Shown: positions 1 through 5,755 of the stretch, piece by piece
Layout: every line of letters begins with the position of its first letter
Position numbering within the stretch: the first letter of the stretch is position 1
DNA from: an uncultured Oscillospiraceae bacterium
GTDB lineage: Bacteria; Bacillota; Clostridia; Oscillospirales; Acutalibacteraceae
DNA: 7,179 bases
Direction: 5' to 3'
NCBI GenBank assembly: GCA_900550095.1
Contig: URRG01000113.1
Span: 1-7,179, forward strand
Notes under the pieces: model-generated
What the model saw: only the letters and a program-made list of their open reading frames with translations
Database searches by the model: none
Told to the model about the DNA's origin: nothing
Translations under genes and position numbers: made by a program

Positions 1-1709
1 CAGCGGCAGGAGGTAAGGCCCCTGAGGCCGTATACGCTGGTATCCGGCCGGGAACCGACGTCCCTTGTGACGCCGATGGAGGGATAGAATTCCATGATGG
101 AGCCCGGCACGATGCTGTGGAAGGCCTGTATGGTGGGGATCTGCCAGAACATGGCCTGGTTGTCCATGCCGTCGAAAACGTCTATGCGGCAGGTTTCCGT
201 ATCCGGCAAAGAGATGTTGTCCCCCGCATTGATGCAGTAGGGGATGAGGTGCTTGCGCGTGCTGTCGCTCTGGGTCTTCCCGAGGGCGATAAAATACGTC
301 CCATAGAGAAGAGATATGACCGCCACGCCAAGGGTGGCCCCCTTCATAAACTTTTTCCAGTTCCGCCTGCGGAACCGGAACACGATGGTGAGAAGCAAAA
401 GGCTCAGAAGAGCTATGGCCACATAGCTCCAGAACCGCGTGGGGTACTGCTCCAGCCCAAAGGTGTAATAGGTGGCGCCGTCGCTGCTGTTTTCCTCCCA
501 CATCAGGCCGATGGGCAGGGCGATGCCCAAAGTGATGCCCAGCACCCAGCGGATGGAGCTGTGCCACTCCGTTTCGGAGTCCTCCACGGCGCGGACGGTG
601 GCCAGGGCCATCATCAGGGTCAGCATATAATACCAGCGGGCGTAGTAGCTGGCGTTGAACATCTGGAACGCCGAATTCAGGATGGGCACCAGTGCCATCA
701 AAAACAGGATGGGAAGGAGCCTGCGCAGCCAGTGGCCCCGGTTGCGCTTCATAAAGCCTATGACGCCCGCCATGCTGAAGAGGGGAAGCCACGCGCCCAG
801 CGAAGCCCATTTGGCTTCGCTTTCAGGCGTGAAATTGGGCCGGGCAGGGATATCGGGCGGGAAGAAGAAGCACTCCAGGATGTGGATATACCTCTGGTTC
901 CAGCCGTAGAGCAGGGCATTCCACCCCGAGGGGGGATTATCCACCCGGGGATTCTGGAGGACGGCCAAAACCGTCGGCAGAAGCAATACGCAGGAAAGGA
1001 GCAGCCCCAAGACCGCCTCGCAGGCCAAAAGAAGAAAATCTCTGAGGTTCAGGCGCCAGTCCCCGCCGAACAGCCGCAGGAAGAAATAGATCAGGGTGAA
1101 GGCCACCTGGCCGGTGAAGAAATAGTAGTTCACAAAGCAGGAGAGGAACACCATGAAGGCGAATACGCCCCGGCGGCGCTTCTCCATGTATTCATCCAGC
1201 CCCCATAAAAGCAGGGGGAACACGATGATCGCCTCGTGAAAATGGTTGAAAAAAACATTGTAGACGGAAAAACCCGAAAAGCCGTAAAGCAGGCCGCCCA
1301 GCACGGCGGAGGAAGAGGCTTTCACATACCGCCGGATGAAAATCGTGCCCGTCAGGGAGGCGCAGGCAAATTTCAGCATGAGCAGCGGCCCCATGAGATA
1401 AGGCACCGCCTCGCTGGGGAAGGGGATGGTCAGCCAGAAGAAGGGACTTCCCAACAGATAAAAGGAATAGGAGCCCACAAAATTGGCGCCCAGATCCGTG
1501 GTCCAGCTCCATTTTACATTGCCGCTTCGGACAGCGTCATGGCACATCTGGTAAAAGGGGATCTGCTGTACATTGAAATCCCCGTAAAAGAGGAAAAGTC
1601 CCTCATCCACCAGGATAAAAGGGATAAAGAGCAGAAACGATATGCAAAGCCCGTATACAAAGGCCTTCAAGTAACAGTTCCTTTCCAATGCATCCCGTAT
1701 TTTCCGCAT
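1..1709 (-). CDS. YfhO-family polytopic membrane protein (partial, C-terminus beyond window)
   Basis: The frame is open from ATG at 1709-1707 to the window edge, giving 569 codons with no stop seen. A GAGGTG ribosome binding site at 1715-1720 sits five bases upstream. The protein starts with a short basic segment and a membrane helix at about residues 16-34. A loop containing YGDFNVQQIPFY (42-53) follows, then many further hydrophobic segments; the last visible one is at about 458-475. After it comes an extracytoplasmic domain that includes AFHSIVPGSIMEFYP (from residue 529) and ends at YGLRGLTSCR, wording I recognise from YfhO proteins of Clostridia. Known members are GT-C-like membrane glycosyltransferases; Bacillus YfhO is linked to lipoteichoic acid glycosylation. 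I infer that the acidic residue in the first outer loop (D44) is the catalytic base. The family is usually about 850 residues, so roughly a third is missing. The exact substrate cannot be told. Family assignment is fairly sure. Confidence 0.85.
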   Translation of the reverse strand, partial: MRKIRDALERNCYLKAFVYGLCISFLLFIPFILVDEGLFLFYGDFNVQQIPFYQMCHDAVRSGNVKWSWTTDLGANFVGSYSFYLLGSPFFWLTIPFPSEAVPYLMGPLLMLKFACASLTGTIFIRRYVKASSSAVLGGLLYGFSGFSVYNVFFNHFHEAIIVFPLLLWGLDEYMEKRRRGVFAFMVFLSCFVNYYFFTGQVAFTLIYFFLRLFGGDWRLNLRDFLLLACEAVLGLLLSCVLLLPTVLAVLQNPRVDNPPSGWNALLYGWNQRYIHILECFFFPPDIPARPNFTPESEAKWASLGAWLPLFSMAGVIGFMKRNRGHWLRRLLPILFLMALVPILNSAFQMFNASYYARWYYMLTLMMALATVRAVEDSETEWHSSIRWVLGITLGIALPIGLMWEENSSDGATYYTFGLEQYPTRFWSYVAIALLSLLLLTIVFRFRRRNWKKFMKGATLGVAVISLLYGTYFIALGKTQSDSTRKHLIPYCINAGDNISLPDTETCRIDVFDGMDNQAMFWQIPTIQAFHSIVPGSIMEFYPSIGVTRDVGSRPDTSVYGLRGLTSCR

Positions 1710-1760
1710 AGCTTCACCTCGTCTGACTACTGATACTTAGTTTCGTCCATTTTTTTGCAC

Positions 1761-1789
1761 ATAATCCCAAAGGACCCGTTTTTTTACAA
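1761..1789 (-). promoter_or_regulatory. Possible sigma-A promoter of the yfhO-family gene
   Basis: On the minus strand a TTGTAA -35 (1784-1789) and a GATTAT -10 (1761-1766) are separated by exactly 17 bases. Each hexamer matches four of six consensus positions. This would give a leader of about 45 bases before ATG 1709. It is a moderate match only. Confidence 0.35.
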
Positions 1790-1792
1790 TCC

Positions 1793-1810
1793 GCCCGGAA
1801 AATGCCGGGC
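1793..1810. other. GC hairpin GCCCGG-N6-CCGGGC
   Basis: A perfect six-base-pair stem (1793-1798 with 1805-1810) encloses a six-base loop. No T-run follows on either strand, so it is not a standard terminator. It lies just upstream of the possible yfhO -35 on the minus strand. Its function is unknown. Confidence 0.4.
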
Positions 1811-1832
1811 CGCAGGAAAAAGACCGTTCCCG

Positions 1833-1854
1833 AAAAAAAGCCCCCTGCAGGGGC
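1833..1854 (-). terminator. Minus-strand intrinsic terminator upstream of the yfhO-family gene
   Basis: Read on the minus strand, GCCCC-N5-GGGGC (1854-1840) is followed directly by seven T residues (1839-1833). The stem is short but all G:C. No protein gene lies upstream of it on this strand. It would therefore end either a small RNA or an attenuated leader that starts near 1968. Confidence 0.5.
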
Positions 1855-1968
1855 ACAGGCCGGGCGCTTATATGAGGCGGCTTAAAGCCCGCAGCGCTCT
1901 TCCCGTAAATCCGCGCGGCTTTCCCGCACGGTTTGGGCTTCGCCATGTGGTAAGCAATTCCATTGCTT
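1833..1968 (-). ncRNA. Candidate ~135-nt minus-strand RNA or yfhO attenuator leader
   Basis: This is an inferred transcript. An extended -10 promoter at 1975-1983 (minus) would start RNA near 1968, and a GC hairpin with seven T residues ends at 1833. In between are several G/C-rich self-complementary pieces, for example GGCT-TTA-AGCC. I compared it by eye with common classes (T-box, SAM, cobalamin, cyclic-di-GMP, 6S, SRP) and recognise none. It could be a free-standing small RNA or a leader controlling read-through into the yfhO-family gene 124 bases further on. No expression evidence is available. Confidence 0.25.
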
Positions 1969-1974
1969 ACCACA
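1946..1974. repeat. Perfect 13-bp-arm palindrome (3-nt centre), probable operator
   Basis: TGTGGTAAGCAAT (1946-1958) and its exact reverse complement ATTGCTTACCACA (1962-1974) flank the three bases TCC. It abuts the extended -10 at 1975-1983 on the minus strand, so the predicted start point falls inside it. That is a classic position for a repressor operator. Neither side has a T-run, so a terminator role is unlikely. No regulator gene is present in this window. Confidence 0.6.
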
Positions 1975-1983
1975 AGTATAACA
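1975..1983 (-). promoter_or_regulatory. Extended -10 promoter element (minus)
   Basis: On the minus strand the sequence TGTTATACT gives TG-N-TATACT, an extended -10 with five of six core matches. No good -35 lies 16-18 bases upstream, which extended -10 promoters can tolerate. The adjacent palindrome supports a regulated start here. Confidence 0.4.
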
Positions 1984-2053
1984 CACCAACGCCAAAAGAA
2001 AAAGTAAAATTCCTGTCACCTTCCCCAGCCGGAAACGTAATTCCCCAGGCTTC

Positions 2054-2082
2054 TTGCAAATCCGCCGAACCTCGGGTATGAT
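2054..2082 (+). promoter_or_regulatory. Sigma-A promoter of yfbR
   Basis: TTGCAA at 2054-2059 (four of six) is followed after 17 bases by TATGAT at 2077-2082 (five of six). Transcription would start near 2089, giving a leader of about 38 bases before ATG 2127. Confidence 0.6.
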
Positions 2083-2126
2083 GGAAAAAACGCATCCGCA
2101 GCCTGTTGGAAAGGAGTTTTCAAAAT

Positions 2127-2750
2127 ATGTCCCCATTTTACGCCATGCTTTCCCGTATGAAATATATCAACCGCTGGGGCCTGATGCGCAACACGAGGCC
2201 CGAGAGCCTTTCAGAGCACAGCTTCGAAACCGCCGTGACCGCCCACGCCCTGGCCCTGCTGCGCTGTCGCCGGTTTGGCGGCTGCGTTTCTCCGGAGCGG
2301 GCCGCAACTTTGGCTCTGTTCCACGACGCGCCGGAGATCATCACGGGAGATCTCCCCACGCCTGTAAAATATTACAGCCCTACCATCCGGGGGGAATACG
2401 CCCGTGTAGAGGAAGCCGCCAGAAAAAGGCTTGTATCCATGCTGCCGGAGGATCTAAGGGAGGATTACGCACCCCTTCTCTCCGAGGGAGGGGAAGACGA
2501 GGAAGAGCTCCGGGCCATTCTCAAGGCGGCGGACAAAATCTCCGCCCTTATCAAATGCCTGCAGGAACGCCGGGCCGGGAATCTGGAATTCCTTCAGGCG
2601 GAAAAGACTCTGCGACGCTCTGTAGAAGACATGCATCTCCCCGAGGCCGATGTATTTCTGCAGGAATTCCTGCCCGCTTTCTGCTTGACACTGGACGAGT
2701 TGGAAGGTGAACAGAGCGGAGAAAAGAGGGAAAGAGAAAGAGAAAGATAA
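2127..2750 (+). CDS. yfbR: YfbR-type HD-domain 5'-deoxynucleotidase
   Basis: This 207-residue protein closely resembles E. coli YfbR, which removes phosphate from deoxyribonucleoside 5'-monophosphates and helps balance the cytosolic dNTP pool. The N-terminus reads LSRMKYINRWGLMRNTR, matching the family's LSRLKLINRWPLMRN block. Metal-binding HD residues are visible as SEH (H31), FHDA (H66, D67) and AADK (D136). R16 and W17 correspond to the substrate-selecting Arg-Trp pair, and GDLPTPVKY (74-82) is the conserved loop. I chose ATG 2127 because AAGGAG (2111-2116) precedes it by ten bases and the family start matches; an in-frame TTG at 2106 lies before that site. The gene has its own promoter. 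The oddity is a Lys/Glu/Arg-rich tail (about ten residues) encoded by a GAAAGA-type repeat and absent from the E. coli protein. Assignment is secure. Confidence 0.93.
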   Translation: MSPFYAMLSRMKYINRWGLMRNTRPESLSEHSFETAVTAHALALLRCRRFGGCVSPERAATLALFHDAPEIITGDLPTPVKYYSPTIRGEYARVEEAARKRLVSMLPEDLREDYAPLLSEGGEDEEELRAILKAADKISALIKCLQERRAGNLEFLQAEKTLRRSVEDMHLPEADVFLQEFLPAFCLTLDELEGEQSGEKRERERER

Positions 2751-2760
2751 GAAAGATAAG
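2717..2760 (+). repeat. Purine tract with GAAAGA-type repeats at the yfbR 3' end
   Basis: A nearly pure A/G run of about 44 bases spans the last codons and stop of yfbR. It contains repeated AAAGAG and AAAGAT units, broken only by T in the stop codon and in a following GATAAG copy. It encodes the RERERER tail. Such tracts can slip in replication. Confidence 0.7.
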
Positions 2761-3184
2761 GCAGCGGAAGGCCGGGCAAATCGTGAACTTGAAAAAAGTG
2801 TTTCTATTTATCTGACTCAACCAGATATTTCCCGTTTCTTTCCGGCAGCGATGGAGACAGAAGGGTGAAGTATTCCCGCCCCGATACATTCGGCGCCTCT
2901 GAGAAAAAATTTGAAACTTTTTGGGATATCCGGGCGTCTTAGTTTGTATTACAGACAGGCCCGCCTGAAGCAGCTTGATGGAATCCGGATATTTATCCGT
3001 ATACTTCTTCCGGCTTATGAAGGAAACACATGCTCTCCGGAAGGCTGCCCTGCATGTTCTGCAGCTTCTGCAGTTTTCGCACAGTAAGGTGGAACAGGTT
3101 TCCTGCAGGCATTGCAGGCAGCAGACGCAACACCGAAAAGAAGCGGACAGGATAGGGAAAAGAAAAACGAAAGCAGGGAAATTC
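2751..3184. other. Non-coding region between yfbR and the LCP gene
   Basis: No gene is recognisable in these 434 bases. There is no clear terminator behind yfbR, so some read-through is possible. The region contains an ECF-type promoter (2912-2938) and a predicted leader of about 240 bases. The leader has several small inverted repeats: CTTCCGG (3007-3013) with CCGGAAG (3037-3043), CTGCAG-CTT-CTGCAG (3059-3073), and CCTGCA (3102-3107) with TGCAGG (3113-3118). Confidence 0.6.
2912..2938 (+). promoter_or_regulatory. ECF-sigma-type promoter for the LCP gene
   Basis: TGAAAC at 2912-2917, followed by a T-run, is separated by 17 bases from CGTC at 2935-2938. This is the pattern of Bacillus ECF promoters (SigW, SigM, SigX: T-G-A/C-A-A-C, 16-17 bases, C-G-T-C or similar). 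Predicted start is near 2945. Bacillus LCP genes are known targets of ECF envelope-stress sigma factors, which fits the downstream gene. The sigma factor itself is not in this window. Confidence 0.6.
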
Positions 3185-4249
3185 ATGAGCAGAAACATGA
3201 GCAGAGGAGATTACCGGAGAAGACGTCGAAAAAAGCGCCACATTCTGCGGAATCTATGCATTTTCTTTATATCGCTGGTGCTTCTTGTGGCGGGCGGCGC
3301 CTTTGTGTATATGGAAGTGATGCTGGGCCGAGTCAATATTGCCGGCAAAAATGAATCCGACGGGGCCCTGTTTTCCAGCACGGCTCCCGACCCCGGCCAT
3401 GATACCGGAGAAGAGGACCAGGGCCTGAAAAAGGTCAACGGCCTCTATCACGACGATATGATCGTAAACATCCTCGTTATGGGCGTGGACGATTACCAGG
3501 AATACGATGTGGGCCGCACAGACAGCATGATCCTTCTTTCTCTCGACACCCGGCATAAAAAGCTGAAAATGACTTCCATCATGCGCGACACCTACGTGGA
3601 GATCCCGGGAAGAACGGAGAAAAACCGGATCAACACCGCTTATTCCACCGGTGGGCCCGAGCTTCTGGTGGAAACTATCGAGACCCTTTTCGGCGTGGAT
3701 ATAGACCGCTGGGCCGTCGTCACCTTCGACTCCTTTGAAAAGATCATAGACGCCATGGGAGGCGTGGAGATCACCCTCACTCAGGAAGAGGCCGGCCAGA
3801 TCAATCACGAATCCGGAGATCCCCGGCACAACCTGACGGAGGGGACCTACAATCTCAGCGGCCTGCAGGCGCGCTATTACAGCCGGATCCGGCACACCGC
3901 AGGGGATGATTTCATGCGTACGCAGCGGCAGAGAAACGTGATCTCTGCCATCGTGGCCAAATTCAAAACCGCCGACCTGATAACTGTGCACAATGTGCTC
4001 TATGAATGCCTGCCCTATGTGACCACCAACCTGCAGAAGGATGAGATCGTCACGCTGGCTTCCGGCGCCCTTGAATATCTGGGGTATGAGCTGGAAGAAA
4101 ACCGTATCCCCGGGGACGGCCAGTATTCGCCTGAGCGGGTGCTCATCACCGGCATCGAGCAGGAGGTTTTAGTGCCCGACATCGAAGCCTGCGCAAAGCA
4201 GCTGGTCTCCTTCATCTATGAGGACGAGCCCGTTTCCTCCGCTGAATAG
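3185..4249 (+). CDS. LytR-CpsA-Psr (LCP) family wall glycopolymer transferase
   Basis: This 354-residue protein has a very basic cytoplasmic N-terminus (RRRRRKKRH, 11-19), one membrane helix (about 23-43), an acidic linker (about 55-91) and an extracellular LCP domain (about 92-260). LCP enzymes transfer undecaprenyl-linked polymers such as teichoic acids or capsule onto peptidoglycan. Hallmarks visible are MGVDD (D102), GRTDSM (R111, D113), MRDT (R134), NRINTAY, FGVDIDRWAVV, DAMGGVEI and SRIRHTAGDDFMRTQRQ (R234, R236, R245, Q249), which bind the lipid pyrophosphate and metal in known structures. ATG 3185 is chosen because a modest CAGGGA site lies five bases upstream and the basic segment fits family starts. 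ATG 3197 is possible. A 69-residue extension to 2978 is open but lacks a ribosome site and looks unlike LCP proteins. Control appears to be through the ECF-type promoter and long leader. Exact polymer unknown. Confidence 0.92.
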   Translation: MSRNMSRGDYRRRRRKKRHILRNLCIFFISLVLLVAGGAFVYMEVMLGRVNIAGKNESDGALFSSTAPDPGHDTGEEDQGLKKVNGLYHDDMIVNILVMGVDDYQEYDVGRTDSMILLSLDTRHKKLKMTSIMRDTYVEIPGRTEKNRINTAYSTGGPELLVETIETLFGVDIDRWAVVTFDSFEKIIDAMGGVEITLTQEEAGQINHESGDPRHNLTEGTYNLSGLQARYYSRIRHTAGDDFMRTQRQRNVISAIVAKFKTADLITVHNVLYECLPYVTTNLQKDEIVTLASGALEYLGYELEENRIPGDGQYSPERVLITGIEQEVLVPDIEACAKQLVSFIYEDEPVSSAE

Positions 4250-4267
4250 GGCTGAAAGGGCCGAATT

Positions 4268-4285
4268 GCTGCAGCCGCTGCAGCC
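4268..4285. repeat. Tandem GCTGCAGCC x2
   Basis: Two exact adjacent copies of GCTGCAGCC lie just after the LCP stop codon. Each contains a CTGCAG palindrome, so the pair can also fold as a hairpin. No T-run follows. Confidence 0.6.
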
Positions 4286-4397
4286 ACGCCCCGGCCACGC
4301 CGCCCTGTGACCCCGCAGCTCCGGCTCTTCGGCTCTGCGGCAGCGGCAGGGGAAGGCCTCCTTCTGCGTCATGCTTCCCTCGATCAAACCGGTAAAG

Positions 4398-4437
4398 TGA
4401 AAAAAGCGCTTCGGTTTTGTCCGAAGCGCTTTTTTCA
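4398..4437. terminator. Strong bidirectional intrinsic terminator
   Basis: TGAAAAAAGCGCTTCGG (4398-4414) pairs perfectly over 17 bases with 4421-4437 around a six-base loop. The core GCGCTTCGG stem is flanked by six A residues on one side and six T residues on the other, so it can stop transcription on both strands. It lies 149 bases past the LCP stop and about 330 bases past the convergent spoIIQ stop. Confidence 0.93.
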
Positions 4438-4577
4438 TTTTCCCTGGATATACCGGAAGCCGGGACGATTCCCTGCATCTGCGGGAAATCTCCTGCGCAA
4501 AGGACCAAACGCAAAGGGTCCATTTCCGGCGCAGACTGTTTCCGGTTCTCCCGTTCCTGCCGGGGCCCAACGGGCTT

Positions 4578-4597
4578 ACCGCGGCCCCTGCCGCGGT
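4578..4597. other. GC hairpin ACCGCGG-N6-CCGCGGT
   Basis: A perfect seven-base-pair stem (4578-4584 with 4591-4597) encloses CCCCTG. It lies in the putative spoIIQ 3' region and has no T-run. It may only be a structured or stabilising 3' element. Confidence 0.35.
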
Positions 4598-4769
4598 TCC
4601 CGGCGGGAAAATCCAGGAGGCTCGCCCCTAAACGTCCGAATCGGTTCCGGGGGCAGGCGGGGGCTTCAAAGAAGGAGAGGCCGCGCCATACTTCCGAAGG
4701 CGGCGGAGAAGCGTTTTCGCACATCCGGACGCCCTCTCCCCTCTTCCATACCGGCCTATCTCCAGCCCG

Positions 4770-5537
4770 TTACTTCAGAAGCTCCGAGGGGTCGATGCGT
4801 TCGCCGGAGCGGGAAACCTCCAGATGGAGATGGGCCTCCTCCTTTTCCTCACAGGGAACGGTCCCCAGAGTTCCCAGAGTGCCGCCGATGGGGACGGAAT
4901 CCCCCTTCTTCACAGAAACAGTATCCAGCCCGCAGTAGGAGACGGTGAGCTCCCCGTGGCTTACGACCACCGTAAGGCCGTAAAGCCCTTCGCCGGAGAC
5001 CTCTTTCACCACGCCGGCGGCGCAGGCCTTCACCGCATCCCCCTTCTCGCCGGGGATATCCACGCCCGTGTGGGCGCGCCAGTCCTGCATGGTCTCAGAG
5101 AACACCAGGGCGTCCCCGCTGAAGGGCACGGAGATGGAATCCCCCAGAGGATACTGAAGGATTTCGGGCGTCGCCGCCGCAGGCTCCGGGGAAGAAGAGG
5201 CTCCCGCGGCCACATGGGGCTCGCTTTCCGAGGAGACCGGGCTTTCCGGCTCCGAGGAAGACGCCTCCTTAGAGGCGGAGCTTTCCGGCTTGGAGCTCTC
5301 CGCCCTGGAGGAGGAAGGAACGGAGGAAACCCCTTCCGACGAGGAGGGAGCCTTTACGCCGCTGATGGTCTTTTCCGTCTGCAGCACCTGGGACGAGGTA
5401 TCCTCCCCTGCGGTGAAATTGTTTACGCTGTCGAATGTGGTCCATGCCGCTACGCCTACGGCTACGAGGCAGAGACTCAATGCAATATAAAAACCTTTGC
5501 TGTTTTTTGCGGTTCTTCGTCTTTCATAGTGTTTCAT
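4770..5537 (-). CDS. spoIIQ: SpoIIQ-like M23 (LytM) domain sporulation protein
   Basis: This 255-residue protein has a short basic N-terminus (MKHYERRRTAKNSKGFY), one membrane helix (about 16-34), a Ser/Glu/Pro-rich linker (about 62-124) and a C-terminal M23 domain (about 130-250). SpoIIQ is made in the forespore and binds SpoIIIAH across the intermembrane space, forming the channel needed for engulfment and late forespore gene activity. The M23 zinc ligands are present: HTGVD (H156, D160) and HLH (H236, H238). The usual Y-x-H-L catalytic histidine is replaced in YCGL (G203), suggesting zinc binding without normal peptidase activity. ATG 5537 follows GGAGGTG (5549-5555). A sigma-F-like promoter directly upstream fits SpoIIQ, which is sigma-F controlled in Bacillus. 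A generic M23 endopeptidase is the alternative, but helix, linker and promoter together favour SpoIIQ. Confidence 0.82.
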   Translation of the reverse strand: MKHYERRRTAKNSKGFYIALSLCLVAVGVAAWTTFDSVNNFTAGEDTSSQVLQTEKTISGVKAPSSSEGVSSVPSSSRAESSKPESSASKEASSSEPESPVSSESEPHVAAGASSSPEPAAATPEILQYPLGDSISVPFSGDALVFSETMQDWRAHTGVDIPGEKGDAVKACAAGVVKEVSGEGLYGLTVVVSHGELTVSYCGLDTVSVKKGDSVPIGGTLGTLGTVPCEEKEEAHLHLEVSRSGERIDPSELLK

Positions 5538-5560
5538 ACTTCGTACTGCACCTCCGCCCT

Positions 5561-5590
5561 TAGTTTTGCCTCTGCCGCGGAGAAATATGC
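5561..5590 (-). promoter_or_regulatory. Sigma-F-type promoter of spoIIQ
   Basis: On the minus strand GCATA (5590-5586) is followed after 15 bases by GGCAAAACTA (5570-5561). Both elements fit the Bacillus sigma-F pattern GYWTA-N15-GGNRANANTW at every defined position. The predicted start near 5554 leaves a leader of only about 17 bases and falls at the edge of the GGAGGTG ribosome site, which is tight. Confidence 0.65.
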
Positions 5591-5599
5591 CGCCTTTTG

Positions 5600-5630
5600 A
5601 AAAAAATCCCTTCCCCCTTGCAGGGAAGGA
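5600..5630 (-). terminator. Minus-strand intrinsic terminator upstream of the spoIIQ promoter
   Basis: On the minus strand CCTTCCC (5629-5623) pairs with GGGAAGG (5615-5609) around a seven-base loop. GA and seven T residues (5606-5600) follow. It would stop transcription entering spoIIQ from upstream, leaving the gene under its own promoter. No gene on this strand precedes it. Confidence 0.65.
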
Positions 5631-5755
5631 TGAGGGTTAGAAAACAAATATAACAAAAAGAAAAATAAAGAAACATACATACTGCCGCAGGATGCAGAGG
5701 AAGGCGTTCTGTCTGCCGCCTTCTCTTTACAAAAATAAATGTATCCATGGGGATT

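Larger units (their letters stand above)
1710..2126. other. Divergent intergenic control region between the yfhO-family gene and yfbR
   Basis: These 417 bases separate two divergent genes. I see no convincing coding sequence on either strand; short open frames here have no ribosome binding site or recognisable protein. The region holds a plus-strand promoter for yfbR, a possible proximal minus-strand promoter for the yfhO-family gene, a perfect palindrome overlapping a second minus-strand extended -10, a minus-strand terminator and a small GC hairpin. The sites are listed separately. Confidence 0.7.
4250..4769. other. Non-coding region between convergent LCP and spoIIQ genes
   Basis: These 520 bases lie between two convergent genes. 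Long open frames exist on both strands because of the GC bias, but they run through the strong terminator, have no ribosome binding site and encode Arg/Gly/Pro-rich sequence without recognisable domains. Besides that terminator I see a tandem nine-base repeat at 4268-4285 and an ACCGCGG-N6-CCGCGGT hairpin at 4578-4597 with no T-run. The spoIIQ message would carry about 330 bases of 3' sequence if it ends at the terminator. Confidence 0.6.

Noticed and set aside
117..1208. 363-codon open frame on the plus strand
   Set aside because: It lies antisense to the YfhO-family gene, has no family resemblance and is rich in Gly, Gln, Pro and His as expected for the complement of a GC-rich membrane protein gene.
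1737..1973. 78-codon minus-strand frame in the yfhO upstream region
   Set aside because: It crosses the terminator hairpin, has no ribosome site before its ATG and shows no protein-like features.
2106..2126. In-frame TTG start for YfbR
   Set aside because: It lies upstream of the AAGGAG site, while ATG 2127 has proper spacing and matches the family N-terminus.
2551..3198. 215-codon minus-strand frame across yfbR end and the LCP leader
   Set aside because: No ribosome site or recognisable domain, and it overlaps the certain yfbR coding region in antisense.
4212..4724. 170-codon minus-strand frame between the convergent genes
   Set aside because: It reads straight through the 17-bp terminator and into the LCP gene, and its Arg/Gly/Pro-rich product resembles no family.
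5429..5435. TGTCGAA, an exact Spo0A box
   Set aside because: It is inside the spoIIQ coding sequence, downstream of the start, and a seven-base match is expected by chance in a window of this size.
4824..5600. 258-codon plus-strand frame opposite spoIIQ
   Set aside because: It is the complement of the M23 gene, whose zinc motifs and promoter establish the minus strand as coding.
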